Positions 17,039 through 27,897 of a DNA stretch of 64,000 nt are shown here, in pieces. Both the position numbers and the translations under genes were made by a program. This stretch comes from Cellulomonas palmilytica (GTDB taxonomy: Bacteria > Actinomycetota > Actinomycetes > Actinomycetales > Cellulomonadaceae): the NCBI RefSeq assembly GCF_021590045.1, contig NZ_CP062221.1, forward strand, positions 1,178,001 through 1,242,000. The letters run 5' to 3'. How positions within the stretch are numbered: position 1 is the stretch's first letter; each line of letters starts with the position of its first letter. Under the pieces are notes generated by a model. That model was given only the letters and a program-made list of their open reading frames with translations. It was not told the DNA's origin and made no database searches.

Positions 17039-17998
17039 TCAGGGGATGAGGACGAGCTTGCCGCGCGCGTGGCCCGCGCGGGAGTCGGCGTGCGCCTGCG
17101 CGACGTCCTCGAGCGCGTACGTGCGGGTGACGTGCACGTCCAGCGTGCCGTCCGTCGCGAGCTCGACGAGCTGGGCGCGCGCCGCCTCGCGGATCTCGGT
17201 GCCGGGGTCCGCGCCCGGCCCACCGCCGAGCAGCTGGATGCCGAGCTCGGGCGCGCGCGCGAAGCCCGCGATGGTCGCGATGCGCGTGCGGTCCTCGACG
17301 AGCTCGACCGACGTGTCCAGCGCCTCGTCGGACCCGACCGCGTCGATCGCGACCGTCACCGGACCGAGCTCGGCGGTCGCGGCGCGCACCCGGTCGACGA
17401 GCGAGCCCTCGTCGGTGGCGCCGTAGGTGACGGTGACGGCGCCGAGGGAGCGCAGGTCGTCGTGGCTCGCGGGGGACGCGGTCGCGACGACGCGCGCGCC
17501 GCGCAGCTCCGCGAGCTGCACGATCATGCGCCCCACCGACCCGGAGCCACCGTGCACGAGCACCACGTCGCCGTGGCCCGTGCGCGTCGCGGTGAGCGCG
17601 TGCACCGCCGTGGTGCCCGCGACGAGCAGCGCGGCGGCGGGCGCCCAGTCGAGCGCGCGCGGCTTGCGGACGGTCGCGAGCTCGGGGACGACGAGCCGGC
17701 GCGCGTACCCGCCGCGCACGGGCCAGGCGATGACCTCGTCGCCGACCGCGAGCCAGCGCACGTTGGGTCCCACCGCGGCGACGACGCCCGCGACCTCCGC
17801 GCCGAGCCGCAGGGGCAGGCGGTCCGGGTCCGCGCCCATGCGCCCGGAGTAGACCTTCCAGTCGATCGGGTTGACCGCCGCGGCGCGCACGTCGAGCAGG
17901 ACCTCACCGGGTCCGGGCTCGCCGGCGTCGACGTCGATCAGGCGGAGGGACTCGGGGCCGCCGTAGGAGAACGCGGCGACGGCAGTGGTCGTGTGCAC
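17039..17998 (-). CDS. Zinc-free quinone oxidoreductase/NADP-dependent alcohol dehydrogenase-like
   Basis: Medium-chain dehydrogenase/reductase of the zeta-crystallin/QOR type, expected to reduce quinones or enones with NADPH. The 319-aa protein has the GroES-like half (A-A-V-N-P-I-D-W-K, G-A-E-V-A-G-V-V) and a Rossmann half with V-H-G-G-S-G-S-V-G. It lacks the zinc-ligand Cys/His pattern of true alcohol dehydrogenases. The GTG at 17998 gives the usual N-terminus (A-V-A-A-F-S-Y-G-G-P-E); an earlier GTG at 18016 adds six residues. Convergent with the LysR gene. Confidence 0.85.
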   Translation of the reverse strand: MHTTTAVAAFSYGGPESLRLIDVDAGEPGPGEVLLDVRAAAVNPIDWKVYSGRMGADPDRLPLRLGAEVAGVVAAVGPNVRWLAVGDEVIAWPVRGGYARRLVVPELATVRKPRALDWAPAAALLVAGTTAVHALTATRTGHGDVVLVHGGSGSVGRMIVQLAELRGARVVATASPASHDDLRSLGAVTVTYGATDEGSLVDRVRAATAELGPVTVAIDAVGSDEALDTSVELVEDRTRIATIAGFARAPELGIQLLGGGPGADPGTEIREAARAQLVELATDGTLDVHVTRTYALEDVAQAHADSRAGHARGKLVLIP

Positions 17999-18092
17999 GG
18001 AGGCAGCGTGCCCCACCCGGCGGGGCGGTACCAGAGACAGGATCGCCCGAAACGGGTCAGAATCCTCTTACCACCCGTCCGGGTGACACGCG

Positions 18093-19418
18093 TCAGGAGC
18101 GTGGACCGAAGACGCGCGTGAGGTAGTCGTTGTCGAACACGCCCGTCGGGTCCGCGGCCGCGCGCACGCGCTGCGCGTCGGCGAACCGCGGGTACAGCTC
18201 ACCGAGGCGGTGCGCGTCGAGCCAGTGGAGCTTGCCCCAGTGCGGGCGGCCCTCGTGGTCGGCCATGATCCGCTCGACCGCCGAGAAGTAGCGCTGGTAC
18301 GGCAGGCGCCAGTACTGGTGCACGGCCACGTACGCGGACTCGCGCCCGTGCGCCGTCGAGAGCCACACGTCGTCGGCCGCGGCGAACCGCACCTCGCCCG
18401 GGAACGGCAGGTGCTCGCCCGACGACTCGACCCAGCGGTCGATCTCTGCCAGCACGTCCCGCAGCGCGGCGCGCGGCACGGCGTACTCCATCTCGCGGAA
18501 CCGCACGCGGCGCGGCGAGGCGAACACCTGCGGCGACGGCGCGACGTAGCGGCGCGCCGAGAGCGTGCGCGCGGCGATCTGGTTGATGCGGCGCGTCGCG
18601 CCCGGCACCGCGGTGGCGATGCGGTTGGTCACCTCGAACACGGAGTTCGACAGCAGCTCGTCGTCGACCCACCGGCGCACGGGGTGCAGCCCGGGGCCGT
18701 CCTCGACGCGGTTGTTGCGCTTGGTCAGCGCGCGACGCGTGTGCGGGAACCAGTAGAACTCGTAGTGGTCGTTGCCCTCCACCAGCCCGTCCGGGCCGTC
18801 GAGCTGCTCGAGCACGTCGTCGAGCGGCCAGGGCTCCTCGACGGCCTCCAGCAGGAACGCCGGGACCACCTCGAGCGTGACCGCCGCGAGCACGCCGACC
18901 GAGCCGAGCCCGAGCCGGGCGAGCTCGAACAGCTCGGGGTGCTGCGTGGGGGAAGTCTCGACGACGTCGCCCGTGGCGGTCACGAGCCGGACGCCGACCA
19001 CCTGCGTGGCGAGCCCGCCGAGCCGCACGCCGGTGCCGTGGGTGCCCGTGGAGATCGCGCCCGCGATCGACTGCTGGTCGATGTCGCCGAGGTTGCGCAT
19101 CGCGAGGCCGAGCGCGCCGAGCGCGCCGTTGAGCGCCGCGAGCCGGATCCCGGCTCCCACGGTCACGAGCGACGTGCCGTCGGCGCGTCGCTCGACGCGC
19201 TCCACCTGGTCGATCGCGTCGAGGTCGAGCAGCACGCCGTCGGTCACGGCGGCGGGCGTGAAGGAGTGGCCCGCGCCGACCGCCCGGACGTGAAGTCCCT
19301 GGTCAGCGGCGCGCGCGACCGCACGCACCAGCTCGTCGACGTCCCGCGGACGCTCGAGGCGCCGTGGCGTGGACGAGGCGGTGCGCGCCCAGTTGACCCA
19401 GCGCGTCGTCGACTCCAT
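18093..19418 (-). CDS. D-arabinono-1,4-lactone oxidase family FAD oxidoreductase
   Basis: Flavin-dependent oxidase of sugar lactones or alditols. The 441-aa protein has an FAD_binding_4 domain with G-A-G-H-S-F (His for covalent FAD in this family), then the ALO domain ending in the typical H-W-G-K-L-H-W and D-P-T-G-V-F-D-N-D-Y motifs. TTGACT and CACAGT are 17 bp apart and CACAGT ends 7 nt before ATG 19418, pointing to a leaderless start. It is divergent from the TetR gene; an MFS transporter and a PLP enzyme follow that regulator, so the four genes may form one catabolic locus. Confidence 0.88.
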   Translation of the reverse strand: MESTTRWVNWARTASSTPRRLERPRDVDELVRAVARAADQGLHVRAVGAGHSFTPAAVTDGVLLDLDAIDQVERVERRADGTSLVTVGAGIRLAALNGALGALGLAMRNLGDIDQQSIAGAISTGTHGTGVRLGGLATQVVGVRLVTATGDVVETSPTQHPELFELARLGLGSVGVLAAVTLEVVPAFLLEAVEEPWPLDDVLEQLDGPDGLVEGNDHYEFYWFPHTRRALTKRNNRVEDGPGLHPVRRWVDDELLSNSVFEVTNRIATAVPGATRRINQIAARTLSARRYVAPSPQVFASPRRVRFREMEYAVPRAALRDVLAEIDRWVESSGEHLPFPGEVRFAAADDVWLSTAHGRESAYVAVHQYWRLPYQRYFSAVERIMADHEGRPHWGKLHWLDAHRLGELYPRFADAQRVRAAADPTGVFDNDYLTRVFGPRS

Positions 19419-19439
19419 CACTGCGACTGTGGACTGAAC

Positions 19440-19451
19440 ACTTGTCCAAGT
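19440..19451. promoter_or_regulatory. Possible TetR operator
   Basis: ACTTGTCCAAGT is an inverted repeat (ACTTG-N2-CAAGT) located over the -35/spacer region of the oxidase promoter, between the divergent oxidase and TetR genes. Confidence 0.45.
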
Positions 19452-19548
19452 CAAGCGCGACGGTCATGCTTGGCTATCGTTGTCGCACGGTGACACACCG
19501 GTCGCGGGCGGGGGCCCGGGCCCTGGCCGGTGCAGTGGAGGGGACCGC

Positions 19549-20166
19549 ATGAACCGCATGCCGGTGGCCGAGCGGCGCGAGCAGCTCATCGAGGCCGCGA
19601 TGACGGTCGCGAGCAGGGACGGGATCGAGGCAGCGACCGTTCGGGCGGTCGCCGCGGAGGCCGGCGTCTCGCTCGGGGTCGTGCACTACTGCTTCCAGGA
19701 CAAGTCGGAGCTCATGCGTGCGATGGCGCACGCCATCACCGCGCAGAACACGCAGGCCGACCTGTCCGACGTGCCCGAGGGCGCACCCACCGAGGCGGTG
19801 ATCGAGGCCGTCGTCACGGCGCTCTGGACGCAGATCTCCGCCGCGCGCGGGCCGCAGCTGCTCTCCTACGAGCTGACGACGTCGTCGCTGCGGCACGCCG
19901 AGCTGCGCGAGGTCGCGATCGAGCAGTACCGCGGGCAGTGGTCGGCCGCCGAGGCCGTGCTCGAGGAGATCGCCCGCATCTCGCGCGTCCAGTGGGTCGC
20001 GCCCGTCCCGCGGCTCGCGCGCGCGACCGTCGCGATGGTCGACGGGCTGTCGCTCGCGTGGCTCGTCGACGGCGACGAGGAGATCGCGCGGCAGACCATC
20101 GAGGGGTTCGGGAAGTTCCTCGCGACGCAGACCGAGCCGCTCGAGCCGGCGGGCGTCGAGGAGTGA
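19549..20166 (+). CDS. TetR-family transcriptional regulator
   Basis: A 205-aa TetR repressor. The N-terminal HTH is clear (A-T-V-R-A-V-A-A-E-A-G-V-S-L-G-V-V-H-Y-C-F-Q-D-K-S-E-L, residues about 27-53), followed by an all-helical ligand domain with a TetR_C_6-like layout. GGAGGGG precedes the ATG. The stop overlaps the MFS start (GTGA), so both are co-translated. Its operator may be the palindrome before the oxidase gene. Confidence 0.9.
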   Translation: MNRMPVAERREQLIEAAMTVASRDGIEAATVRAVAAEAGVSLGVVHYCFQDKSELMRAMAHAITAQNTQADLSDVPEGAPTEAVIEAVVTALWTQISAARGPQLLSYELTTSSLRHAELREVAIEQYRGQWSAAEAVLEEIARISRVQWVAPVPRLARATVAMVDGLSLAWLVDGDEEIARQTIEGFGKFLATQTEPLEPAGVEE

Positions 20167-21473
20167 CGGGCGCGCTCACGCGTTCCCGCGTCGCCGGGTC
20201 CGTCGCGTTCGGCGCCCAGGGGTTCGTGCTCGTCACGATCCTCGCGAGCCTGCCCGACGTGAAGGACCGCTACGGCATCGGCGACGACAAGATCACCGCC
20301 GCGGTGCTGGGCGTGCTCGTCGCCGCCGCGATCGGCACCGGCGTCGCCGACTACCTGAGCCGACGCTCCGGCAGCCGCGTCGCGCTCGCGACCGGGCTCG
20401 CGGGCATCGGGGTGACCGTCGCGCTCGTCGCGCTCGCCCCCACCTACGCGCTCGCCGTGCCCGCGTTCGCGCTGTACGGCCTCGCGCTCGGGATGGTCGA
20501 CGCGGGCACCAACATGCAGGCCGTCGCGATCCAGCGCGCCTACGGGCGCCCCCTCATCTCGAGCTTCTACGCGTCCTGGTCCGTCGGCGCGATCATCGCG
20601 ACGCTCGTGTGCTCCGCGACCGTCGGACGCTGGTCCGTCGACCCCGTCATGCTCGTGTTCCTGCCCGGCCTGCCCGTGGGGCTCGTCGCGGCCGCGCTCG
20701 TGCGCCGCGACGGCCTGCGCGTGCACGACGCGGTCGACCCCGCCGACACCGACCACGTGCGGATCGTCGGGACGACGCCCGTGCCGTGGCGTGCGATCTC
20801 CCTGCTCGGCGTCGCGCTCGTCGCGTTCTACGTCGCCGACAACGCCGCGCAGACCTGGGGCAGCCTCTACGTGCGCGACACGCTCGGCGCCGCCGACTGG
20901 CTCGGCCCGCTCGCGCTCGGCGCCTACCTCGCGACGACCCTCGGGTCGCGGCTGTTCGGCGACGGCGCCGTGCACCGGTGGGGGCGCGTGCTCGTCGTCC
21001 GCGTCGCCGGCTCCGTCGCGGCGGTCGGGATCCTGCTCGTCGTCGTCGCACCCGGGGCGCCCGTCGCGATCGTCGGGTTCGCCGTGACCGGCGCGGGGCT
21101 CGGGCTCGTCGCGCCGCTCGCGTTCGCCGCGGCCGGCGAGCTCGCGCCCGACCACGCCGACGCGGTCGTCGCGCGGCTCAACGTCTTCAACTACGTCGGC
21201 ACGCTGCTCGGCGCGGTGCTCGTCGGCGCGATCGGCTCGACCTCCACGTTCCGCTACGCGTTCCTGGTGCCGCTGGGCGTCGTGCTCCTCATCGTCGCGC
21301 TGTCCGGCCGGTTCGACTCGCCCGAGCACGAGGCCGCACGCCGGGCCGCCGCGCGCACGCTCCCGCCGCACCCGCAGCAGGACCCGCACCCGCAGCAGGG
21401 CCCGCATCCCCGGCCGAATCCGCACGACGCCGGCACCCCGACCAGCGGAGGGACGTCGCATGACGCTCGGTGA
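20163..21473 (+). CDS. MFS transporter
   Basis: A 436-aa major facilitator with twelve predicted helices and the loop R-R-S-G-S-R-V-A-L-A between helices 2 and 3. Substrate unknown; the position between a TetR regulator and an amino-acid-type PLP enzyme suggests a metabolite linked to them. The C-terminal tail has P-H-P-Q-Q repeats from 15-bp-type duplications. It overlaps the next gene by 14 bp. Confidence 0.85.
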   Translation: MTGALTRSRVAGSVAFGAQGFVLVTILASLPDVKDRYGIGDDKITAAVLGVLVAAAIGTGVADYLSRRSGSRVALATGLAGIGVTVALVALAPTYALAVPAFALYGLALGMVDAGTNMQAVAIQRAYGRPLISSFYASWSVGAIIATLVCSATVGRWSVDPVMLVFLPGLPVGLVAAALVRRDGLRVHDAVDPADTDHVRIVGTTPVPWRAISLLGVALVAFYVADNAAQTWGSLYVRDTLGAADWLGPLALGAYLATTLGSRLFGDGAVHRWGRVLVVRVAGSVAAVGILLVVVAPGAPVAIVGFAVTGAGLGLVAPLAFAAAGELAPDHADAVVARLNVFNYVGTLLGAVLVGAIGSTSTFRYAFLVPLGVVLLIVALSGRFDSPEHEAARRAAARTLPPHPQQDPHPQQGPHPRPNPHDAGTPTSGGTSHDAR

Positions 21474-22638
21474 ACGGCTCGACGCCGCCACGGGTCACCT
21501 GCCCGCGCCGCTCGCGGTCGTCGACCTCGACGCGCTCGAGGCCAACGCGACCGACCTGGTGACCCGCGCGGCGGGGACGCCCGTGCGTGTCGCGTCGAAG
21601 TCGGTGCGCGTGCGCGCCGTGCTCGACGCGGTGCTCGCGCGCCCCGGGTTCGCGGGCGTCATGGCGTACTCCGTGCGCGAGGCCGTGTGGCTCGCGCAGC
21701 AGGGGGTGACCGACGTGCTCGTCGGGTACCCGAGCATCGACACCGCGGGTCTCGACGAGCTCGCGGCCGACCCGGTCGCCGCCGCGGCCGTCACGCTGAT
21801 GGTCGACGACGTCGTGCAGGCCGACCTGGCCGCGAAGGCCGCGGCCGCGCACGGCTCCGCGCTGGCCGTCTGCCTCGACGTCGACGCGTCGCTGCGCGTC
21901 GGGATCGGTCCGCTGCGAGCGCACCTCGGCGTGCGCCGCTCGCCCGTGCACACGCCCGACGAGGCCGCGGCGCTCGCGCACGCCGTCGTGCAGCGCGACG
22001 GGCTGACCGTGCGCGGCGTCATGTTCTACGAGGCGCAGGTCGCGGGCATGCCCGACTCGAGCGCTGCGGTCCGCGCGGTCAAGCGCCTGTCGGTGCGGGA
22101 TCTCGCCCGGCGGCGCGGGCTCGTCGTCGATGCGGTCTCGCAGGTCACGGGCGAGCGGCTGACGCTCGTGAACTCGGGCGGGTCGGGCTCGGTCGAGACG
22201 TCGGTGTCCGACCCGACCGTCACCGAGGTCACCGCGGGCTCGGGGCTGTTCGTGCCCACGCTGTTCGACCACTACCGGTCGTTCGAGCCGCGACCCGCGG
22301 CGTTCTTCGGGCTCGACGTGGTGCGCGTGCCCGCGCCGGGGTTCGCGACGACGTTCGGCGGCGGGTACATCGCGTCCGGCCCGCCGACCGCGTCGCGCCA
22401 GCCGCGACCGGTGTGGCCCGCCGGCCTGGCGCTCACGCCGCGCGAGGGTGCGGGCGAGGTGCAGACCCCGCTGCGGGTGCCCGCGCGCGCGGACCTGCGC
22501 ATCGGGGACCGCGTCTGGTTCCGGCACGCGAAGTCCGGCGAGGTCATGGAGCGGTTCGCCCACGTGCACCTCGTGCGCGGCGAGGCCGTCGAGCGCACCG
22601 TGCCCACCTACCGCGGCGAGGGCCGATCGTTCGGCTGA
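21460..22638 (+). CDS. PLP-dependent amino acid deaminase/aldolase (D-threonine aldolase-like)
   Basis: Fold-type III PLP enzyme: alanine-racemase-type N-terminal barrel with the cofactor Lys in V-A-S-K-S-V (about residue 47) and a C-terminal D-serine-dehydratase-like domain with metal-type residues H-A-K and H-V-H. The family includes D-threonine aldolases and D-serine dehydratases. The 392-aa length fits. Translation is coupled to the upstream MFS gene by a 14-bp overlap. Which D-amino acid it uses is not visible. Confidence 0.83.
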   Translation: MTLGERLDAATGHLPAPLAVVDLDALEANATDLVTRAAGTPVRVASKSVRVRAVLDAVLARPGFAGVMAYSVREAVWLAQQGVTDVLVGYPSIDTAGLDELAADPVAAAAVTLMVDDVVQADLAAKAAAAHGSALAVCLDVDASLRVGIGPLRAHLGVRRSPVHTPDEAAALAHAVVQRDGLTVRGVMFYEAQVAGMPDSSAAVRAVKRLSVRDLARRRGLVVDAVSQVTGERLTLVNSGGSGSVETSVSDPTVTEVTAGSGLFVPTLFDHYRSFEPRPAAFFGLDVVRVPAPGFATTFGGGYIASGPPTASRQPRPVWPAGLALTPREGAGEVQTPLRVPARADLRIGDRVWFRHAKSGEVMERFAHVHLVRGEAVERTVPTYRGEGRSFG

Positions 22639-22666
22639 CGAGCGGGCCGCCGGTAGCCTTGCCGAC

Positions 22667-24100
22667 GTGAGCCTTCGCCTGTACGACACCGCCACCCGCA
22701 CGGTGCGCGACTTCGTCCCCCGGGTCACGGGCGAGGTCGGCATCTACCTGTGCGGGGCGACCGTGCAGGCACCCCCGCACGTCGGGCACGTCCGCTCGGG
22801 CGTCGCGTTCGACGTGCTCGTGCGCTGGCTGCGCCGGCAGGGCTCGCGCGTGACCCTCGTGCGCAACGTGACGGACGTCGACGACAAGATCCTCGCGAAG
22901 TCCGCCGACGCGGGCGTCGAGTGGTGGGCGTGGGCCATGACGAACGAGCGCGCGTTCACCGCCGCGTACGACGCGCTCGGCGTGCTGCCCCCCACGTACG
23001 AGCCGCGCGCGACCGGGCACGTGCCCGCGATGGTCGAGCTCATGAGCACGCTCGTCGAGAAGGGTCACGCCTACCAGGCCGCGCCGGGCGACGTGTACTT
23101 CGACGTGCGCTCGTTCCCCGAGTACGGCGCGCTCACCAAGCAGCCCGTCGACGACATGGTGCCCGCCCCCGACGACGCCCCCACGGGCGGCGCGAAGCGC
23201 GACCCGCACGACTTCGCGCTGTGGAAGGCCCCCAAGCCGGGCGAGCCCGAGACCGCGTCGTGGGACACGCCGTTCGGCCGCGGTCGGCCGGGCTGGCACC
23301 TCGAGTGCTCCGCGATGGCCGCGCGCTACCTCGGCCCCGAGTTCGACATCCACGGCGGCGGTCTCGACCTGCGCTTCCCGCACCACGAGAACGAGCTCGC
23401 GCAGTCGCGCGCCGCCGGGCAGGGGTTCGCGCGGTACTGGCTGCACAACGGCTGGGTCACGCAGGGCGGCGCCAAGATGAGCAAGTCGCTCGGCAACGGC
23501 CTGCTCGTGTCCGTGGTGCTGCAGACCGTGCGGCCCGTCGTGCTGCGCTGGGCGCTCACCGCCGTCCAGTACCGCTCGATGCTCGAGTGGACCGACGACA
23601 CGCTGCGCGAGGCCGAGGCCACGTGGGACCGCGTCGCCGGGTTCGTCGAGCGCGCCGCCGAGCGCACGGGCACCGCGACGGACGACGAGGTCGCCGCCGC
23701 GCCGCTGCCGGAGGAGTTCGTCGCCGCGATGGACGACGACCTCAACGTGCCCGCCGCGCTCGCCGTCGTGCACGAGACCGTGCGCACCGGCAACACCGCG
23801 CTCGCCGCGGGCGACACGCTCGCCACGCGCGACGCCATGGTCACCGTGCGCTCCATGCTCGACGTCCTGGGCCTCGACCCCGGCTCGCCGCAGTGGCGCT
23901 CGCACGGCGCCGACGAGCGGTACGCGCGCGCGCTCGACGAGCTCGTCGAGGCGCAGCTCGAGGCGCGCGCCGCGGCGCGTGCCGCACGCGACTTCGCCAC
24001 CGCCGACGCGATCCGGGACCGGCTCACCGCCGCCGGCGTCGTCGTCGAGGACTCACCCGCGGGCGCCCGGTGGACGCTCGCACCCCGATCGGAGGACTGA
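22667..24100 (+). CDS. cysS: Cysteinyl-tRNA synthetase
   Basis: Class I synthetase charging tRNA-Cys (477 aa). HIGH-type motif P-P-H-V-G-H-V near residue 36, zinc ligands at C29, in H-L-E-C-S-A-M and H-H-E-N, and K-M-S-K-S-L-G-N are present. This form (annotated CysS, not the MshC ligase) lacks MshC features. TAGCCT ends 7 nt before the GTG, indicating a leaderless promoter. The stop overlaps the rlmB start (TGATG). Confidence 0.96.
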   Translation: MSLRLYDTATRTVRDFVPRVTGEVGIYLCGATVQAPPHVGHVRSGVAFDVLVRWLRRQGSRVTLVRNVTDVDDKILAKSADAGVEWWAWAMTNERAFTAAYDALGVLPPTYEPRATGHVPAMVELMSTLVEKGHAYQAAPGDVYFDVRSFPEYGALTKQPVDDMVPAPDDAPTGGAKRDPHDFALWKAPKPGEPETASWDTPFGRGRPGWHLECSAMAARYLGPEFDIHGGGLDLRFPHHENELAQSRAAGQGFARYWLHNGWVTQGGAKMSKSLGNGLLVSVVLQTVRPVVLRWALTAVQYRSMLEWTDDTLREAEATWDRVAGFVERAAERTGTATDDEVAAAPLPEEFVAAMDDDLNVPAALAVVHETVRTGNTALAAGDTLATRDAMVTVRSMLDVLGLDPGSPQWRSHGADERYARALDELVEAQLEARAAARAARDFATADAIRDRLTAAGVVVEDSPAGARWTLAPRSED

Positions 24101-25095
24101 TGGCCGGCAACTCCTCGCGTCGCGGCGCGACGCGCAAGGGCGGCAAGAAGGGCTCGACCGTCGGGACCGGCGGTCACAGCCGCAAGGCGCTCGAGGGCAA
24201 GGGGCCCACCCCGAAGGCCGAGGACCGCGTCTACCACGTGGCCCACAAGCGCAAGGTCGCCGCCGAGCGCGTCGCGGGCGGGCGCGGCACGTCCGGGCGC
24301 CCCGCGGCCTCCGCGTCGCGGTCCGCCGCGGGCGGCAAGGGCGGGCGCAAGTCGTCGACGCACGAGATCGTCTCCGGGCGGAACTCGGTGCTCGAGGCGC
24401 TGCGCACCGGCGTGCCTGTCACCACCGTGTACCTCGCGGCGCGGCTCGAGTCCGACGACCGCACGCGCGAGATCATCTCGATCGTCGCCGACGCCGGCTA
24501 CCCGCTGCTCGAGGCGTCGCGGCTCGAGCTCGACCGCCTCACCGACGGCGCCGTGCACCAGGGCGTCGCGATCCAGGTGCCGCCGTACCCGTACCGGGAC
24601 GACGAGGACCTGCTCGACATCGCGGCGTCGAAGGGCGCCCCGGTGCTCGCGGTCGCGCTCGACGGTGTCACCGACCCCCGCAACCTCGGCGCCGTGCTGC
24701 GGTCGGCGGGCGCGTTCGGCGCGCACGGCGTGATCGTGCCCGAGCGTCGGGCCGCGGGCGTCACGGCGTCCGCGTGGAAGGTGTCCGCCGGTGCGGCGGC
24801 GCGCGTGCCCGTCGCGCGCGTCACCAACCTCGCGCGGACCCTGCAGGAGTGGAAGAAGTCCGGCGTGTTCGTCGTCGGGCTCGACGGCGGCGGGGACGTG
24901 GCCGTCGCCGACCTGCCGTACGCGGGCGACCCGCTCGTGCTCGTCGTCGGCTCCGAGGGCAAGGGGCTGTCCCGGCTGGTGCGCGAGCAGTGCGACGCGA
25001 TCGCGTCGATCCCGATCACCTCGGACGTCGAGTCGCTGAACGCCGGCGTCGCCGCGGGCATCGCGCTGTACGAGGTCGCACGCCAGCGCGCCTGA
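24100..25095 (+). CDS. rlmB: 23S rRNA (guanosine-2'-O-)-methyltransferase RlmB
   Basis: SpoU-family methyltransferase expected to methylate G2251 of 23S rRNA. The 331-aa protein starts with about 85 basic, Gly/Lys-rich residues, then a substrate-binding domain ([10 protein letters not shown]) and the knotted SPOUT domain with [20 protein letters not shown] and [14 protein letters not shown] lies within the end of cysS. The cysS-rlmB pair is conserved in actinobacteria. Confidence 0.94.
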   Translation: MAGNSSRRGATRKGGKKGSTVGTGGHSRKALEGKGPTPKAEDRVYHVAHKRKVAAERVAGGRGTSGRPAASASRSAAGGKGGRKSSTHEIVSGRNSVLEALRTGVPVTTVYLAARLESDDRTREIISIVADAGYPLLEASRLELDRLTDGAVHQGVAIQVPPYPYRDDEDLLDIAASKGAPVLAVALDGVTDPRNLGAVLRSAGAFGAHGVIVPERRAAGVTASAWKVSAGAAARVPVARVTNLARTLQEWKKSGVFVVGLDGGGDVAVADLPYAGDPLVLVVGSEGKGLSRLVREQCDAIASIPITSDVESLNAGVAAGIALYEVARQRA

Positions 25096-25114
25096 CCGCG
25101 TTCGCACCGGCGCG

Positions 25115-26404
25115 TCAGCCGATCAGCGTGTCCCCGTCGACCGTCGGGATCGACTCCGTCTGGTCCCGCAGGTCGCCCGGCTGCACACCCAGGATCGACT
25201 GCTCGTCGGGCCTGTTCGGCAGGATGTTCTTCACGTAGCTGCGCGCGACCTCCTGCAGCGGCACGTCACGGTGCTGCTGCTGCGACAGGAACCAGCGGTG
25301 GTCGAGCAGCTCGTGGAACACCTGCGCGGGCTCGAGCTTGCCGCGCATCTCCTTGGGCACCATGCGCACCGCGGGCTCGAAGATCTCCGTCAACCAGTCG
25401 TGCGCGACGAACGCCTCGTCCTCCATCTGACGGTCCGTGGCGGCGCGGTACTCGTCGAGGTCGTTCAGCAGGCGGCGCGCTTGGTTCTCCTGCACGTCCA
25501 GACCCGTGAGGCGCATGAGCCGACGCGAGTAGTGGCCCGACTCCACGACCTTCGGCTGGATGCGCACCGTCGTGCCGTCCACGTCCGTCGTGATGTCCAG
25601 CTCGCCCACGTCGAAGCCCAGGTCGTTGAGCCGGTCGATGCGCGCCTGCACGCGCCACCGCTCGCCGTAGCTGAACGACTCGACCTCGGTCAGCGCACGC
25701 CACAGGTCGGTGTACCGCACCGCGAGCGCGTCGCCGATCGCGACCGCGTCCACGTCCTCGTCGAGGAACTCGCCCGCCTGCAGGTCCATGAGCTCGCCGA
25801 TGATGTTCACGCGCGCGACCTCCAGGTCGTACGCGCGCTGGCCGTCCGTGAGGCGCTCGTGCAGGTCGCCCGTCTCCGCGTCCACGAGGTACGCCGCGAA
25901 CGTCTCCGCGTCCCGCCGGAACAGCGTGTTCGACAGCGACACGTCGCCCCAGTAGAAGCCCGCGAGGTGCAGGCGGACGAGCAGCACCGCGAGCGCGTCG
26001 ATCAGCCGCGTCGCGGTGTCCGGGCGCAGCGACTGGCTGAACAGCGAGCGGTACGGCAGCGAGAACTGCAGGTGCTGCGTGATGAGCACCGCCTCGAGCG
26101 GCTCGCCCTCGGGCGACCGCCGGCCCGTGATGACGCCGACCGGCTCGACCGACGGCACGTCCAGGCGGCGCAGCTGACGCAGCAGCTCGTACTCCCGGTA
26201 CGCGACGGTCTCACCGATCTCCTTGATCGCGATGACCCGGCCCGACAGGCGCGCGAACCGCACGATGTGCCGCGAGATGCCGCGCGGCAGCGCCGCGAGC
26301 GTCTCCGCGGGCCACTCCTCGAGCGGGATGTGCCACGGCAGGTCGAGCAGCGCCGGGTCCGGGTTGGCCGCCGTGATCTGCAGGCGCTGCGGCGTGGTGC
26401 TCAT
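25115..26404 (-). CDS. DUF4032 domain protein
   Basis: A 429-aa soluble protein typical of actinobacteria, resembling a lipopolysaccharide-kinase-like fold: V-I-A-I-K-E-I-G (kinase-like Lys), [13 protein letters not shown] (reminiscent of H-G-D-x-x-x-x-N) and Y-L-V-D-A-E-T-G (D-x-E). The C-terminal half is the DUF4032 part with F-L-S-Q-Q-Q-H. ATG 26404 is preferred since the preceding ATGGAG supplies GGAG. Function unknown. It is convergent with rlmB with a gap of 19 bp. Confidence 0.85.
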   Translation of the reverse strand: MSTTPQRLQITAANPDPALLDLPWHIPLEEWPAETLAALPRGISRHIVRFARLSGRVIAIKEIGETVAYREYELLRQLRRLDVPSVEPVGVITGRRSPEGEPLEAVLITQHLQFSLPYRSLFSQSLRPDTATRLIDALAVLLVRLHLAGFYWGDVSLSNTLFRRDAETFAAYLVDAETGDLHERLTDGQRAYDLEVARVNIIGELMDLQAGEFLDEDVDAVAIGDALAVRYTDLWRALTEVESFSYGERWRVQARIDRLNDLGFDVGELDITTDVDGTTVRIQPKVVESGHYSRRLMRLTGLDVQENQARRLLNDLDEYRAATDRQMEDEAFVAHDWLTEIFEPAVRMVPKEMRGKLEPAQVFHELLDHRWFLSQQQHRDVPLQEVARSYVKNILPNRPDEQSILGVQPGDLRDQTESIPTVDGDTLIG

Positions 26405-26546
26405 GGGCTCCATCCTGCCAGCGGGCTCCGACGGCGCGGTCGTCGGAACCCCACAACAGACGAGGGGACGGCGTGAAGATCCCCGTCGGTCCCCGCGCGG
26501 AACGGACGGGTCGCCCGGAGTCGGACTCGCGGACGCCGCGGACGCA

Positions 26547-26585
26547 GCAGGGGCGGCCGGGCCCGAAGGCCACGACCGCCCCTGC
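26547..26585 (-). terminator. Hairpin terminator after the sugar-ABC ATPase gene
   Basis: GCAGGGGCGG (26547-26556) pairs perfectly with CCGCCCCTGC (26576-26585) around a 19-nt loop with further pairing, 17 bp past the stop codon on the minus strand. Confidence 0.65.
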
Positions 26586-26602
26586 CGAGGTGCGTGCGAA
26601 GG

Positions 26603-27730
<1,128 letters not shown>

Positions 27731-27789
27731 GGGTGCTACCAATCCCTTCACCGGCAGGTACGTGCCGGACGATCCGTCGTGGAGGGTGT

Positions 27790-27805
27790 TCAGTGTCTTC
27801 ACTGA
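27790..27805. promoter_or_regulatory. Inverted repeat upstream of the ABC ATPase gene
   Basis: TCAGTG-N4-CACTGA is a perfect 6-bp inverted repeat in the promoter region of the ATPase gene and could be a repressor operator. Confidence 0.4.
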
Positions 27806-27854
27806 CACGGCCGACGCGGGGGACCCGCACCGGCCTTCGCACATCCTGCCACAC

Positions 27855-27878
27855 CCGGATGTGACCTCGGTCATCCGG
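27855..27878 (-). terminator. Weak hairpin after the first PQQ-propeller gene
   Basis: CCGGATG and CATCCGG pair across a 10-nt loop, 20 bp beyond the stop of the minus-strand propeller gene. Confidence 0.4.
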
Positions 27879-27897
27879 AGGTCCCTGGTTCATCCGT

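Noticed and set aside
22667..24100. MshC (mycothiol ligase) instead of CysS
   Set aside because: The length, the K-M-S-K-S motif, and the pairing with rlmB fit cysteinyl-tRNA synthetase; MshC is shorter and lacks this C-terminal part.
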